Source: Corynebacterium sp. KPL1814 (lineage in GTDB: Bacteria; Actinomycetota; Actinomycetes; Mycobacteriales; Mycobacteriaceae). Taken from it: 64,000 nucleotides of DNA. The notes below the pieces were generated by a model. The model was not told the origin of the DNA. It worked only from the letters and a program-made list of their open reading frames with translations, and searched no databases. Numbering within the stretch: the stretch's first letter is position 1; every line of letters begins with the position of its first letter. The translations under genes were made by a program, and so were the position numbers. Shown piece by piece: positions 8,862 through 18,299 of this stretch. The DNA lies in assembly GCF_000478175.1 (NCBI RefSeq), contig NZ_KI515778.1, positions 71,237 to 135,236 on the forward strand, read 5' to 3'.

Positions 8862-9109
8862 TACTTCAGCGCCTCCTTGAGGGTTTCGATATTTACCTTG
8901 GCTTCTGCCGTGCTTGCCGATGCCAACCCCACCACGAACGCCGTCAACGGTGCTGCCGGCCGCGATTGGGTATGGGCCACGTCCTTGGTTAGATCCAGTA
9001 GTTCTCGGGTCAGCGCCGTGGCCTCGTGGGGCTCGAGGTTTAATAGCCGTGCGGCTTCTTCAAGCCATTGGTGGGCGGTGCGGATCGGATCTTCGTTCTC
9101 GGTACTCAT
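8861..9109 (-). CDS. DUF6457-type small protein, probable molybdenum-cofactor accessory
   Basis: An 82-aa, mostly helical acidic protein. It has an HQWLEEAARLLNL start, a central LTRELLDLTKDVAHTQSRPAAPLTAF segment and an ASTAEAKVNIETLKEAL end. From memory this matches DUF6457, which in actinobacteria occurs free-standing next to fdhD or fused to MobA-like guanylyltransferases. No enzymatic motif is visible. One-base overlap with fdhD supports co-translation and a role in formate dehydrogenase or Mo-cofactor maturation (inference). Upstream is the divergent rpsH promoter region. Confidence 0.75.
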   Translation of the reverse strand: MSTENEDPIRTAHQWLEEAARLLNLEPHEATALTRELLDLTKDVAHTQSRPAAPLTAFVVGLASASTAEAKVNIETLKEALK

Positions 9110-9463
9110 CTCAACTACTCCTCAATTATGTGGCGCTGCATCCGACTGTAATGAATGCAGCGGATTTATTTGGAAAACCGCAGGATATGGCGTAAAGTGT
9201 TCCCGCGTGCCTGCGCTACAACCGGTGCACGCGCAAAGCCCTGCGGGTTTTGCGTGCTGAACTGGCAAAACGCAGAGCCGAAAAAGAATTGAACATCAAC
9301 TTTGTTGTAGGCCCCTCGCCGTTTATAGCGGACCGTTGTCTGAATCAAAGGGTGGCGAGCGCCTTGCGGTATTGACCGTGAGGAGCGTGAGTAGCCCGAA
9401 ATCACACGGAAAACGCTTTGGTGAGCACGGGAACCGCAACGAGAAAGGTACACGGTCACTCAT
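9110..9463. other. divergent regulatory region and leader of the rpsH operon
   Basis: There is no gene here. The left part holds the start region of the DUF6457-fdhD operon and an inverted repeat GCTGCAT/ATGCAGC (9135-9141, 9155-9161). The rpsH promoter (9170-9198) follows, then a leader of about 260 nt with GC-rich self-complementary runs (ACCGGTGCACGCGC, GCCCTGCGGG). A long structured leader before rpsH suggests autogenous ribosomal-protein control, but I could not assign the binding protein. Confidence 0.5.
9170..9198 (+). promoter_or_regulatory. sigma-70-type promoter of the rpsH operon
   Basis: TTGGAA (9170-9175) and TAAAGT (9193-9198) are separated by 17 bp. The infA promoter uses the same -35 hexamer and the rplM promoter the same -10 hexamer, which strengthens the call. 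Confidence 0.65.
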
Positions 9464-9847
9464 ATGACTATGACTGATCCTATTGCCGACATGCTGTCGC
9501 GTGTGCGTAACGCAAGTAACGCACACCACGACGTCGTGTCGATGCCTACCTCCAAGTTGAAGGCAAACATTGCTGACATCTTGAAGCAGGAAGGCTACAT
9601 CGCTGACTACACCGTTGAGGGCCACACCCTGTCCCTCGAGCTGAAGTACAACAACCGCGAGCGTTCCCTGTCTGGTCTGCGTCGCGTGTCTAAGCCGGGT
9701 CTGCGTGTGTATGCAAAGTCCACCGAACTGCCACAGGTCTTGGGTGGCCTGGGCGTGGCTATCATTTCCACGTCCCACGGTGTGCTGACTGACCGTCAGG
9801 CTGAGGAGAAGGGCGTAGGCGGAGAAGTTCTCGCCTACGTCTGGTAA
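9464..9847 (+). CDS. rpsH: 30S ribosomal protein S8
   Basis: Primary 16S rRNA-binding protein of the 30S platform, 127 aa. It starts [18 protein letters not shown] and contains the conserved [12 protein letters not shown] and [16 protein letters not shown] blocks. In many bacteria S8 also represses its own operon by binding the mRNA. It is first in the cluster rpsH-rplF-rplR-rpsE-rpmD-rplO, preceded by a long leader. A second Met two codons downstream is an alternative start; AGAAAGG lies rather far upstream. Confidence 0.97.
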   Translation: MTMTDPIADMLSRVRNASNAHHDVVSMPTSKLKANIADILKQEGYIADYTVEGHTLSLELKYNNRERSLSGLRRVSKPGLRVYAKSTELPQVLGGLGVAIISTSHGVLTDRQAEEKGVGGEVLAYVW

Positions 9848-9862
9848 AGGGAGGTTTGACAC

Positions 9863-10399
9863 ATGTCTCGAGTCGGTCTAGCACCGATCGCCGTACCAAA
9901 CGGCGTCGAAATCAACATCAACGGCCAAGACGTTGAGGTCAAGGGCCCTAAGGGTACCCAGAGCGTAAACGTTCCGGATCCGATCACCATCAACGTGGAA
10001 GACGGCATCTTGACCGTTTCCCGCCCTGATGATCACCGCAAGCACCGTGCACTGCACGGCCTGTCCCGCTCGCTGCTCAACAGCGCCGTCATCGGCGTGA
10101 CCGAGGGCTTCACCATCAAGATGGAAATCTTTGGTGTCGGCTACCGTGTGCAGCAAAAGGGCCAGGATCTGGAATTCAGCCTGGGCTATTCCCACCCGGT
10201 CCTCATCAAGGCTCCGGAGGGAATCACCTTCGCAGTGGACGGCAACACCAAGCTGTCCATTACCGGTATTGACAAGCAACTAGTCGGACAGATCGCCGCT
10301 AATATCCGTCGCCTGCGTAAGGACGATCCTTATAAGGGCAAGGGTATTCGCTACGAAGGCGAGCAGATCCGTCGCAAGGTCGGAAAGACGGGTAAGTAA
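9863..10399 (+). CDS. rplF: 50S ribosomal protein L6
   Basis: L6, 178 aa, binds 23S rRNA near the sarcin-ricin loop. It has two tandem beta-alpha domains. The start [17 protein letters not shown] and the C-terminal signature [20 protein letters not shown] are diagnostic. It begins 15 bp after rpsH with GGGAGG upstream, so it is co-transcribed. Length and sequence look normal. Confidence 0.98.
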   Translation: MSRVGLAPIAVPNGVEININGQDVEVKGPKGTQSVNVPDPITINVEDGILTVSRPDDHRKHRALHGLSRSLLNSAVIGVTEGFTIKMEIFGVGYRVQQKGQDLEFSLGYSHPVLIKAPEGITFAVDGNTKLSITGIDKQLVGQIAANIRRLRKDDPYKGKGIRYEGEQIRRKVGKTGK

Positions 10400-10402
10400 G
10401 CA

Positions 10403-10804
10403 ATGGCAAACACTGAAAACACGAAGCGCACTCCAGTCGGCAAGGACATTTCTTCTCGTCGTCGCGAAGCACGCGCACGCCGCCACTTCCGTATCCGTAA
10501 GACCCTGCGTGGCACCCCTGAGTCCCCGCGCTTGGTCCTGCACCGCTCTTCGCGCCACATGCACGTCCAGGTCATCGATGACTTGGCAGGCCACACCCTG
10601 GTTTCCGCATCCTCCATGGAAGCGGACATCCGTGCATTCGAGGGCGATAAGAAGGCAAAGGCTGCCAAGGTGGGCGAACTGATTGCTGAGCGCGCCAAGG
10701 CCGCTGGCATTGAGCAGGTCGTCTTTGACCGCGCAGGCTACAAGTACCACGGCCGCGTCGCTGCGCTGGCAGACGCCGCACGTGAAGGTGGTCTGAAGTT
10801 CTAA
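10403..10804 (+). CDS. rplR: 50S ribosomal protein L18
   Basis: L18, 133 aa, binds 5S rRNA in the central protuberance. Basic N-terminus ([19 protein letters not shown]), then [19 protein letters not shown] and the C-terminal [20 protein letters not shown]. It starts 3 bp after the rplF stop, which points to translational coupling. Confidence 0.98.
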   Translation: MANTENTKRTPVGKDISSRRREARARRHFRIRKTLRGTPESPRLVLHRSSRHMHVQVIDDLAGHTLVSASSMEADIRAFEGDKKAKAAKVGELIAERAKAAGIEQVVFDRAGYKYHGRVAALADAAREGGLKF

Positions 10805-10844
10805 TGATCATCGTCAACGGAAACATCAACGGAAGGATCGCGTA

Positions 10845-11468
10845 ATGTCGGACCGTGAACAGCGTGACGGCGGACGCTCCGCCGAGAACAACAAGAACAA
10901 CCGCGGCGGCAACGGCCGTCGCAACGATCGTCGTAACCAGCAGGACAACGAGCGCGATAAGTACATCGAGCGCGTTGTGACCATCAACCGCGTCTCCAAG
11001 ACCGTTAAGGGCGGCCGCAACATGTCCTTCACCGCTCTCGTCGTCGTTGGTGACGGCCAGGGTCAGGTAGGCGTTGGCTACGGCAAGGCTAAGGAAGTTC
11101 CGGCTGCAATCCAGAAGGGGGCAGAAGAGGCTCGCAAGAACTTCTTCCGCGTACCTATGGTTGCCGGCACCATCACCCACCCGGTCGAGGGTCGCGACGC
11201 AGCGGGCATCGTCATGATGAAGCCCGCCGCTCCTGGTACTGGTGTCATCGCCGGCGGTGCTGCTCGTCCAGTGCTCGAATGCGCTGGCGTGCAGGACATT
11301 CTGTCGAAGTCCCTGGGCTCCGACAATGCACTCAACGTCGTCCGCGCTACCGTGGACGGCCTCAAGCAGCTGGTTCGCCCCGAAGAGGTTGCCGCACGCC
11401 GTGGCAAGTCCCTCGAAGAGGTCACCCCGGCCCGTATGCTGCGCAAGCGCGCAGGTCAGGAGGCATAA
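10845..11468 (+). CDS. rpsE: 30S ribosomal protein S5
   Basis: S5, 207 aa, shapes decoding accuracy and the mRNA entry helicase. A basic, Asn/Arg-rich N-terminal extension of about 40 residues, common in actinobacteria, precedes the RNA-binding domain ([19 protein letters not shown]). The signature [17 protein letters not shown] and the C-terminal LRKRAGQEA follow. GGAAGGATC precedes the ATG. This is the site where spectinomycin-resistance changes arise in other bacteria; nothing unusual is visible. Confidence 0.98.
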   Translation: MSDREQRDGGRSAENNKNNRGGNGRRNDRRNQQDNERDKYIERVVTINRVSKTVKGGRNMSFTALVVVGDGQGQVGVGYGKAKEVPAAIQKGAEEARKNFFRVPMVAGTITHPVEGRDAAGIVMMKPAAPGTGVIAGGAARPVLECAGVQDILSKSLGSDNALNVVRATVDGLKQLVRPEEVAARRGKSLEEVTPARMLRKRAGQEA

Positions 11469-11471
11469 ACA

Positions 11472-11657
11472 ATGGCTCTGAAGATTACACAGGTAAAGGG
11501 CCTGGTGGGCACCAAGCCGAACCACCGCAAGAACATTGAGGCTCTGGGCCTCAAGCGCATCGGTCAGTCCGTAGTTAAGCAGGACACCCCGATCATCCGC
11601 GGTATGGTTCACAAGGTTCGCCACCTGGTCACCGTCGAAGAAGTGGCAGGGGAGTAA
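11472..11657 (+). CDS. rpmD: 50S ribosomal protein L30
   Basis: L30, 61 aa, a small 23S rRNA-binding protein. The whole protein matches the family: [35 protein letters not shown] and [16 protein letters not shown]. It lies 3 bp after rpsE and 3 bp before rplO, so it is fully embedded in the operon. Confidence 0.97.
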   Translation: MALKITQVKGLVGTKPNHRKNIEALGLKRIGQSVVKQDTPIIRGMVHKVRHLVTVEEVAGE

Positions 11658-11660
11658 ACC

Positions 11661-12107
11661 ATGGCTGATATCATCAAGCTGCACGACCTGCGCCCAACCG
11701 CAGGAGCAAATAAGCCCAAGACCCGCGTCGGCCGCGGTGAGGCATCCAAGGGTAAGACCGCTGGTCGCGGTACCAAGGGTACCGGCGCTCGTAAGCAGGT
11801 TCCCGCTGCTTTCGAGGGTGGACAGATGCCCATCCACATGCGTCTGCCTAAGCTCAAGGGATTCAAGAACCCGAACCACGTTGAGTACCAGGTTGTTAAC
11901 GTGGCTGACTTGGCCGAGAAGTTTGCCGATGGCGGCGACATCACCGTCGCTGACATCGCAGCTGCTGGCCTCGTCCGCGCTAACCAGCCGGTCAAGGTTC
12001 TGGGCAGCGGCGACATCAACGTTAAGTTGAACGTCACCGCAGACAAGTTCTCCAAGTCCGCTGTAGAAAAGATTGAGGCTGCTGGCGGTTCCGCCAACAC
12101 CAAATAA
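11661..12107 (+). CDS. rplO: 50S ribosomal protein L15
   Basis: L15, 148 aa, is an early assembly protein of the large subunit. The glycine- and basic-rich N-terminal extension ([19 protein letters not shown]) and [20 protein letters not shown] are typical. It is last in the rpsH cluster; a hairpin terminator follows. In many bacteria secY comes directly after rplO, but here a lipid-methylation gene pair lies between them on the other strand. Confidence 0.98.
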   Translation: MADIIKLHDLRPTAGANKPKTRVGRGEASKGKTAGRGTKGTGARKQVPAAFEGGQMPIHMRLPKLKGFKNPNHVEYQVVNVADLAEKFADGGDITVADIAAAGLVRANQPVKVLGSGDINVKLNVTADKFSKSAVEKIEAAGGSANTK

Positions 12108-12124
12108 TCTGGACTAGAGAATAG

Positions 12125-12171
12125 CTACACCCCCTTTCCTCGCACCTAGCGTGCGGGGCGAGGGGGTGTAG
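12125..12171 (+). terminator. terminator of the rpsH-rplO operon
   Basis: CTACACCCCCT (12125-12135) pairs with AGGGGGTGTAG (12161-12171), with an inner CTCGC/GCGAG-type extension. It forms a strong stem 17 bp after the rplO stop. The tail is only weakly T-rich. Confidence 0.7.
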
Positions 12172-12302
12172 TCGATCTGTCGCAGCTATCCCAGCCGGAT
12201 AACTCGGAGACCGCGCAGGTGGCCCAGGCGCAGTAATTGCCTGCGCGCGCGGCAGTCACCTGCGCGCGCCGCTGAACCGGCCCGGGAGCTGGGTTAAGCG
12301 AC

Positions 12303-12338
12303 AAAAAGGGGTGGAACGCTCGTGAAAGCGTTCCACCC
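12303..12338 (-). terminator. terminator of the methyltransferase-reductase operon
   Basis: GGTGGAACGCT (12310-12320) and AGCGTTCCACC (12327-12337) form a perfect 11-bp stem; on the minus strand it ends in CCTTTTTG. It lies 24 bp downstream of the stop codon of the FAD oxidoreductase gene. Confidence 0.85.
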
Positions 12339-12361
12339 TTCAGTGATTGTGGGAGGCCGTC

Positions 12362-13864
12362 TTAAGCCTCGTCCACGGTCTTTTCAAAGAGGCCGGGGAA
12401 GCGGTCGTCCGGGTCCGTTACCGCTTTGATCGCATCCGGGAGCTTTCCGCCATAGAGGTCCTCGAACCTCTCGCGGGAGTAGAAGGCCTCGGAATACAGC
12501 GACTTGTGGCCGCCCAAGTCATTGACCTTTTCTTCAATAACGCGGTTGAAGGCGCCATTGCCGGGGGCGCTGGGATCGACGTGATCGCCATCCACGCCGG
12601 ACCAAAAACCGACGTTGACCCACGTCTTGCCGGGGCGCAGCGGGTAGAGCGGCCAGGGATCTTGGGACTCGGCGGCAATATCACCGGTGCCTACGAGCTC
12701 GCCCACGCCATCGCGCAGGCGGATGGGGCACAGCCACACAGGCTGGATATCGGAGGCCTGGAAGAACCAGTGGAGGAAATCCGGGAGGTTTTCCGGGGTG
12801 ACCTCGATATCTTGGACAACACGCTCGGCGCGCGGCTTGCCGTGCGGCTTTTTGATGAAGTTGTACTCCAGCTCGTACTTGCGGTCCAAGCGCACCAGCT
12901 TCCAGTAGAAGGAGCTGCGGCGCAGCTCGCGCGGCCACACCTTGCGGACCTTGGGGTTCTGGGCGCCAAACGCGCGCGAGCACCAGAACCAGTCAGTATC
13001 CCAGCGCCAGATATAGTCGCGGATGGTGAGCCGGTCGCGCCGCATGCCCTGGGCGTGCTGCAGGCTGCGGTAATAGATCTTATCCCGCGTGTAATCGGAG
13101 GTAGGGCCTTCCTCATCGGTGAAGCGGGCAAAGACGAGGTAGGCCTCGTCCTCAGAAAAGACCACACCGTCTAGCCCATCGACGGTCTCACCCTCGTGGG
13201 TGTGGTTAACGGAGACATCGGCAAGCACGCGGCTTGCCTCCTCCGCCGTGTGGAAACGCTGCTCGCGCAGCTCCACGTAGGGAGGCACGGGCTCGAGCTC
13301 AATCTTGAGGCGCACCGCGTAGCCCAAAGAACCATAGGAATTGGGAAAGAGGCGGAAGAGATCGACGTTCTGCTCACGCGAGCAGGTGAGGATCTCACCG
13401 GTGCCGGTGAGGATATCCATCTCGATGACGGACTCGTGCGGCAGGCCGTTGCGGAAGCTGGTGGACTCCACGCCCATGCCGGTCACAGCGCCACCTAGGG
13501 TGATGGTCTTCAGCTGCGGCACCACAAACGGCATGAGGCCGTGCGGGAGGGTGGCATCGACTAAGTCCTCGTAGGTGCACATGCCCTGGACATCGGCGGT
13601 GCGGGCGAGGGGATCGACCTCGATGACCCCGCCCAAGCCGGAGACATCGAGGCCTACCTGATTCTCGCTGCGGCCGCGGAAGAGGTTAGAAGTTTTCTTG
13701 GCCAAGCGCACGCGCTTGCCGGCGGGAACCTCGCGGAAGCTGCGCAACAAGGTGTCTACGCCTGCGCGGTGGGCCTGCCAGCCCACGGGCTCGATGCGCA
13801 CGGCGTCGACTGGGCGCGGCTGCAAAGCAGAAACGCGCTCGCGCAATTGATCCAAAAGGGTCAT
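12362..13864 (-). CDS. FAD-binding oxidoreductase, probable 10-methylene fatty-acyl reductase (TmsA/BfaA-like)
   Basis: A 500-aa FAD-linked oxidase of the PCMH type. The N-terminal FAD domain shows the binding loops KKTSNLFRGR, VDPLARTADVQGMCTYEDLV and TLGGAVTGMGVESTSFRNGL. A C-terminal substrate domain follows. Such proteins paired with a cyclopropane-synthase-like methyltransferase reduce the 10-methylene intermediate to 10-methylstearoyl (tuberculostearoyl) chains in mycobacteria and relatives. Here the methyltransferase ends 12 bp upstream, giving a two-gene operon with its own terminator. A DprE1- or sterol-reductase-like role is the alternative; the pairing favours fatty-acid methylation. 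The start is ATG at 13864, with AAAAGGAG just upstream. Confidence 0.75.
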   Translation of the reverse strand: MTLLDQLRERVSALQPRPVDAVRIEPVGWQAHRAGVDTLLRSFREVPAGKRVRLAKKTSNLFRGRSENQVGLDVSGLGGVIEVDPLARTADVQGMCTYEDLVDATLPHGLMPFVVPQLKTITLGGAVTGMGVESTSFRNGLPHESVIEMDILTGTGEILTCSREQNVDLFRLFPNSYGSLGYAVRLKIELEPVPPYVELREQRFHTAEEASRVLADVSVNHTHEGETVDGLDGVVFSEDEAYLVFARFTDEEGPTSDYTRDKIYYRSLQHAQGMRRDRLTIRDYIWRWDTDWFWCSRAFGAQNPKVRKVWPRELRRSSFYWKLVRLDRKYELEYNFIKKPHGKPRAERVVQDIEVTPENLPDFLHWFFQASDIQPVWLCPIRLRDGVGELVGTGDIAAESQDPWPLYPLRPGKTWVNVGFWSGVDGDHVDPSAPGNGAFNRVIEEKVNDLGGHKSLYSEAFYSRERFEDLYGGKLPDAIKAVTDPDDRFPGLFEKTVDEA

Positions 13865-13876
13865 AGTGGGCTCCTT

Positions 13877-15184
13877 TTAAAAGCGGCTGTCTTCCCACCA
13901 CCGGCGCTCAGGCACGCCGGCGCGGGAGCCGGCTTCACCAAGCTTGATGCCCAAGAAGTGGTAGAGGTTAATGATATTGCGCTCGAAGCCCCACTCCGAG
14001 CCGGCCATGTAGATGCCGTAGAGGCGGGCGGTGGGTAGGCCGACCAGATCGCAGGCCTCTTCCCAGTTTTCCTTCAAGTTCTCGCACCATTCGTGCAGGG
14101 TGCGCATGTAATCGAAGCGCAGGGACTCGGTGTGGAAGACCTCGAAGCCATTGTCCTGCATGGCCTTGGTGACGTTACCAGAGCCGGTGAGCTCGCCGTC
14201 GGGGAAGATGTAGCGGTCGATGAACCCGCCCTTGGGCGTCTTGTGGTTATCCGGGTAGGTGATGTTGTGGTTCAACATCAACCCACCGACCTTGAGCTTG
14301 CTGTACATGAATTTGAAGAAGTCATCGTAGTTCTGCACACCGATGTGCTCGATGATGCCGATGGCGGAGATGGCATCGAAGCCTTCTTCTGTGACATCGC
14401 GGTAGTCCATGAAGCGGACCTCAGCCAGATCTTGTAGGCCTTCTTCCTCGATCTTCTTTTGACCCCACTCGGCCTGCTCTTGCGACAAGGTCACGCCGAT
14501 GGATTTCACGCCGCGGCGTGCGGCGTAGCGCACCATGCCGCCCCAGCCACAGCCCACATCAAGGTGGGTGTCGCCTTCCTTGAGGCGCAGCTTGTCAAAG
14601 ATGAGGCGGTACTTGTTTTCCTGCGCTTCCTCCAAGGTGGCATCCGGGGTGGGGAAGTAGGCGCAGGTATAGGTCATGGAATCGCCCAAGAAGAGCTCGT
14701 AGAAGTCATTGCCCACGTCGTAGTGGTCCGAAATGACGTCGGCATCGCGCTCCTTGGAGTGCTTGGACAGGCCGTCGTGCAGCTTGCGGCGCAGCCAAGA
14801 GGCGCGCTCTACCTCAGGCACCGGCTGGATGTGGAAGGCGCCCATGGAAGCAAGCGAACGAATCACGCGTGCCATATCTTTAGCGCTGGGCTTTTCGAAC
14901 TTGTCATACATGGCGTGCAGGGCGTTGAAGATGCCGTACGGGTGCGCAGGGTGCTCACCTTCTACAGAGATGCCATCGGTGACATAAGCGCGGGCGAATC
15001 CGACGTCGCCTGGGTGGGTGGCGATATAAGCAAGTCCGCCAAGGCTATTGATGGTGACCTTGAATTCGGCATCGGCAGGGCCGGTGGCCGATCCATCAAA
15101 GGCCTCCCAGCGGAAGGGATTGGGACTAGGGATGAAGACGTCGATGATCTCAGCAACGGTCATCGGCGTGAATTTTTTGCTCAT
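13877..15184 (-). CDS. SAM-dependent fatty-acid methyltransferase, cyclopropane-synthase family (TmsB/UfaA1-like)
   Basis: 435 aa, CFA-synthase superfamily. An N-terminal lipid-handling domain of about 150 residues is followed by a Rossmann methyltransferase fold. It shows the lead-in DHYDVGNDFYELFLGDSMTYTCAYF, SAM motif I LDVGCGWGGM and GIIEHIGVQNYDDFF. CFA-type enzymes add a methylene from SAM to cis-unsaturated acyl chains of phospholipids. With the downstream FAD reductase, the expected product is a 10-methyl branched chain rather than a cyclopropane (inference). The ATG at 15184 has an AGAAG-like ribosome-binding site. The pair lies between rplO and secY on the opposite strand. Confidence 0.8.
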   Translation of the reverse strand: MSKKFTPMTVAEIIDVFIPSPNPFRWEAFDGSATGPADAEFKVTINSLGGLAYIATHPGDVGFARAYVTDGISVEGEHPAHPYGIFNALHAMYDKFEKPSAKDMARVIRSLASMGAFHIQPVPEVERASWLRRKLHDGLSKHSKERDADVISDHYDVGNDFYELFLGDSMTYTCAYFPTPDATLEEAQENKYRLIFDKLRLKEGDTHLDVGCGWGGMVRYAARRGVKSIGVTLSQEQAEWGQKKIEEEGLQDLAEVRFMDYRDVTEEGFDAISAIGIIEHIGVQNYDDFFKFMYSKLKVGGLMLNHNITYPDNHKTPKGGFIDRYIFPDGELTGSGNVTKAMQDNGFEVFHTESLRFDYMRTLHEWCENLKENWEEACDLVGLPTARLYGIYMAGSEWGFERNIINLYHFLGIKLGEAGSRAGVPERRWWEDSRF

Positions 15185-15568
15185 TCAGACTTCTTTCGCA
15201 ATGTTGGGTTCACACCAATAACGACCTTGGTGTTTAGGGGCCGCAAGGCCGAAATGCTACGGGTAGAAAATTGCGCGGGGCAATAATTAACATGGTAAAC
15301 CCCTAGTGGAATAAGCGCGAAAGAAAAGGCAATCATTGTCACATAATGCGGGTTAGATGTGGCTCGCAGTTATATGGCTGGTAGGGTTATGGGGTCAAAA
15401 GTGTTCCACCGTTCCTTTGGGACTCCTAGTCTTTACTTCATAACGCCGTGTGAGAAAGATGCGGAGCCCTGAGGGGGCCAACGAGTGTCCACCTCCGTGT
15501 GTCGCTGCAATAAGAATCCTGAAGATTCGCGCGTGGCAGTGACAGCGGTAGGCCAGGAGGATTTTGTA
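15185..15568. other. divergent promoter region between the methyltransferase operon and secY
   Basis: There is no gene here. An inverted repeat ACACCAA/TTGGTGT (15212-15218, 15227-15233) lies in the presumed 5' leader of the minus-strand operon. AT-rich DNA at 15280-15360 probably holds both promoters. The last about 100 bases before secY form an open frame continuous with secY, but this is best read as a leader because the family start and a strong ribosome-binding site are at 15555-15571. Confidence 0.5.
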
Positions 15569-16894
15569 GTGTCCGCCATTTTGCAGGCTTTTAAGGATGC
15601 CGACCTACGTAAGAAGATCATCTTCACCATCGTGATGATCATTGCGTACCGCATCGGTGCACAGATCCCGTCGCCGGGTGTAGATTACGCGTCAATTGCA
15701 GGACGCTTGCGTCAGCTGACAGAGGAATCCGGAGACCTGTACTCCGTGATTAACCTATTTTCTGGTGGTGCCCTCTTGCAGCTGTCGATCTTCGCCATCG
15801 GCATCATGCCCTACATTACGGCTTCCATCATTGTGCAGCTGCTGACCGTGGTCATCCCGCGCTTTGAGCAGCTGAAGAAAGAAGGACAGTCTGGGCAGGC
15901 GAAAATGACCCAGTACACCCGCTACCTCACGCTTGCCTTGGCGCTTCTGCAATCCTCCGGCATCGTTGCGTTGGCGGACCGCGAGCAATTGCTGGGCCAG
16001 GGCGTGCCGGTCTTGGCGGAAGACCGCAACTTCTTCACCCTCATCCTGCTGGTGGTGACGATGACCTCCGGCGCCGTCCTCGTGATGTGGATGGGTGAGC
16101 TGATTACGGAAAAGGGCATTGGTAACGGTATGTCCTTGCTCATTTTCGCCGGCATTGCTACGCGCCTGCCTACCGATGGCATGAACATCCTGCAAAACAA
16201 CGGCGGCATGGTCTTTGCCATGGTGCTGGCCGGCCTCATTGTCTTGGTCGTCGGCATTACCTTCATCGAGCAGGGCCAGCGCCGCATTCCGGTGCAGTAC
16301 GCCAAGCGCATGGTGGGCCGTCGCCAGTACGGTGGCTCTTCCACTTACCTGCCGCTCAAGGTCAACCAGGCCGGCGTTATCCCAGTCATCTTCGCCTCCT
16401 CGCTGATCTATATGCCGGTGCTGATCACGCAGATCGTCAACTCCAGCTCCGTGGACACCCCGGATAACTGGTGGCAGCGCAATGTCATTGCGCACCTGCA
16501 GGCGCCGTCGTCCTGGCAGTACATCGTCTTGTACTTCCTGCTGACCATTTTCTTCGCATACTTCTACGTTTCGGTGCAGTACGACCCCGCCGAGCAAGCG
16601 GATAACATGAAGAAGTACGGCGGCTTCATCCCAGGCATCCGCCCGGGTCGCCCCACTGCGGAGTACCTCGGCTTTGTCATGAACCGTCTGCTGAGCGTCG
16701 GTGCACTGTACTTGGCGTTGATCGCCATCTTGCCTAATATCCTCTTGGACCTGGGCGTCGGCCACTCTTCTGCTAACGGAACCTCCGCCTTTGGTGGTAC
16801 GGCCATCTTGATTATGGTCTCCGTTGCGTTGACCACGGTCAAGCAAATTGAATCCCAACTTCTCCAATCCAACTACGAAGGACTACTGAAATAA
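15569..16894 (+). CDS. secY: preprotein translocase subunit SecY
   Basis: SecY, 441 aa, is the ten-helix pore of the SecYEG channel in the cytoplasmic membrane. I start it at GTG 15569 because AGGAGG lies 8 nt upstream and the protein then begins (M)[16 protein letters not shown], as in other corynebacteria; a longer in-frame GTG start (15485) adds 28 residues unlike the family. Conserved loops are visible: [18 protein letters not shown], the C5-type loop ([18 protein letters not shown]) and the plug-region motif [20 protein letters not shown]. The stop overlaps the adk start as TAATG. Confidence 0.96.
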   Translation: MSAILQAFKDADLRKKIIFTIVMIIAYRIGAQIPSPGVDYASIAGRLRQLTEESGDLYSVINLFSGGALLQLSIFAIGIMPYITASIIVQLLTVVIPRFEQLKKEGQSGQAKMTQYTRYLTLALALLQSSGIVALADREQLLGQGVPVLAEDRNFFTLILLVVTMTSGAVLVMWMGELITEKGIGNGMSLLIFAGIATRLPTDGMNILQNNGGMVFAMVLAGLIVLVVGITFIEQGQRRIPVQYAKRMVGRRQYGGSSTYLPLKVNQAGVIPVIFASSLIYMPVLITQIVNSSSVDTPDNWWQRNVIAHLQAPSSWQYIVLYFLLTIFFAYFYVSVQYDPAEQADNMKKYGGFIPGIRPGRPTAEYLGFVMNRLLSVGALYLALIAILPNILLDLGVGHSSANGTSAFGGTAILIMVSVALTTVKQIESQLLQSNYEGLLK

Positions 16895-17439
16895 TGCGTC
16901 TTGTACTTCTCGGCCCTCCCGGTGCTGGCAAAGGCACCCAAGCGGCAATCCTGAGTGAAAAGCTCGGCGTCCCGCACATCTCCACCGGCGATCTCTTCCG
17001 CGCCAATATTGGCGAGGGCACCCCGCTCGGTGTAGAGGCAAAGTCCTATATCGATGCGGGCAAGCTCGTGCCTACCGATGTCACCGCGCGCATGGTAGAA
17101 GAGCGCCTCAGCCAAGACGACGCCAAGAACGGCTTCCTCTTGGACGGATTCCCGCGCACCACCGAGCAGGCAGATATCTTGGAAGAGCTGTTGTCCAAGA
17201 AGGGCGAAAAGCTCGATGGCGTATTGAACTTCGAGGTTTCTGAAGACGTCGTTGTTGAGCGCATGATGGCCCGCGGCCGCGCCGACGATAACGAGGAAAC
17301 CATCCGCACCCGACTGGGTGTCTACCGCGATGAGACCTTCCCGCTCATCGAGCACTACGGCGATGCCATCATCCCCATCAAGGCAGAAGGCTCCGTCGAA
17401 GAAATCAACGCCCGCACTATGGAAGCGCTGGGCAAGTAA
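16894..17439 (+). CDS. adk: adenylate kinase
   Basis: Adk, 181 aa, interconverts 2 ADP and ATP + AMP in the cytoplasm. P-loop GPPGAGKGT (7-15), AMP-binding region [19 protein letters not shown] and a short lid; the length is that of the short-lid type without a zinc-binding insert. It is translationally coupled on both sides (TAATG with secY and with map), the common secY-adk-map arrangement. Confidence 0.97.
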   Translation: MRLVLLGPPGAGKGTQAAILSEKLGVPHISTGDLFRANIGEGTPLGVEAKSYIDAGKLVPTDVTARMVEERLSQDDAKNGFLLDGFPRTTEQADILEELLSKKGEKLDGVLNFEVSEDVVVERMMARGRADDNEETIRTRLGVYRDETFPLIEHYGDAIIPIKAEGSVEEINARTMEALGK

Positions 17440-18233
17440 TGGCTTTTCGGCGCCGCACCAAGCGCATCCCCGCCCGCACCGCAGGCGAGCTGGATGCCAT
17501 GCAGGCGGCTGGCGAGATCGTCGGCAAGACGCTGCAGGCAGTTCGCGCCGCAGCGGCGCCGGGAGTGAGCACGCTGGAGCTCGATGCGGTGGCGGAACAA
17601 ACTATCCGCGCTGCCGGTGCTACCCCTACCTTCAAGGGCTACGAGGGGTTTCCGGGCTCCATCTGTTCTTCCGTCAACGATGTCATTGTGCACGGCATCC
17701 CCGATGCAAAGACACTGCTTGCCGATGGCGACCTCCTCTCCATCGACTGCGGTGCCACCCTAGATGGTTGGGTAGGAGATAGCGCGTGGTCCTTTCCCAT
17801 CGGTGAACCGGACCCGGACGTTGCGGCGTTGAATGCGGCGACTGAGTGGGTGCTCATGGAAGGGCTGCAAGCGATGGTCCCGGGCAACCGCCTGACGGAC
17901 GTGTCCCACGCCTTGGAGCAGGCAACCTATCGCGCTGAAGATAAGTTTGGCGTATCCCTCTATATCGTGGACGGTTACGGCGGCCATGGAATTGGTCGGA
18001 CCATGCACGAAGAACCCTATTTGGAAAATGAGGGAAAGCCTGGACGCGGGCCCCTCATTCAGGAGGGTTCTGTCCTAGCTATTGAACCCATGCTCACTTT
18101 GGGCACCGTCGATAGTGCGGTGCTGGAAGATGACTGGACGGTGGTCACGCTCGATGGCTCCACTGCCGCCCACTGGGAGCATACGGTAGCCGCGACGGCG
18201 GACGGCCCCCGCATTCTCACCAGGCGCTCCTGA
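17439..18233 (+). CDS. map: methionine aminopeptidase, type I
   Basis: MetAP, 264 aa, removes the initiator Met from nascent proteins. The five metal ligands are visible as D103 and D114 ([14 protein letters not shown]), H183 (GGHGIGR), E216 (AIEPM) and E247 (HWEHTV), plus H190 (MHEEP). There is no SH3-type zinc-finger extension. It starts on the last base of the adk stop codon. An inverted repeat follows its stop, before the next promoter. Confidence 0.96.
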   Translation: MAFRRRTKRIPARTAGELDAMQAAGEIVGKTLQAVRAAAAPGVSTLELDAVAEQTIRAAGATPTFKGYEGFPGSICSSVNDVIVHGIPDAKTLLADGDLLSIDCGATLDGWVGDSAWSFPIGEPDPDVAALNAATEWVLMEGLQAMVPGNRLTDVSHALEQATYRAEDKFGVSLYIVDGYGGHGIGRTMHEEPYLENEGKPGRGPLIQEGSVLAIEPMLTLGTVDSAVLEDDWTVVTLDGSTAAHWEHTVAATADGPRILTRRS

Positions 18234-18248
18234 TATACATTCCTAGAA

Positions 18249-18292
18249 ATCGCCTCTCAAACTAGGCGATAATCCCCTGAAAGGTTTATACT
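18249..18292 (+). promoter_or_regulatory. hairpin and promoter for a leaderless L,D-transpeptidase mRNA
   Basis: ATCGCCT/AGGCGAT (18249-18255, 18264-18270) forms a 7-bp stem after map, with no T-run. TATACT (18287-18292) is a good -10 hexamer only 7 bp before the ATG at 18300, so transcription should start at or next to the start codon. No ribosome-binding site is present. Confidence 0.6.
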
Positions 18293-18299
18293 CACCACT

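Noticed and set aside
12172..12302. Hairpin-rich bases between the two terminators considered as an RNA gene
   Set aside because: GC-rich dyads (GCGCGCGGC/GCGCGCCGC) are present, but no promoter or family features are visible.
15485..15568. N-terminal extension of SecY from GTG 15485
   Set aside because: Residues include MSTSVCRCNKNPEDSRV, unlike SecY; AGGAGG at 15555 marks the real start.
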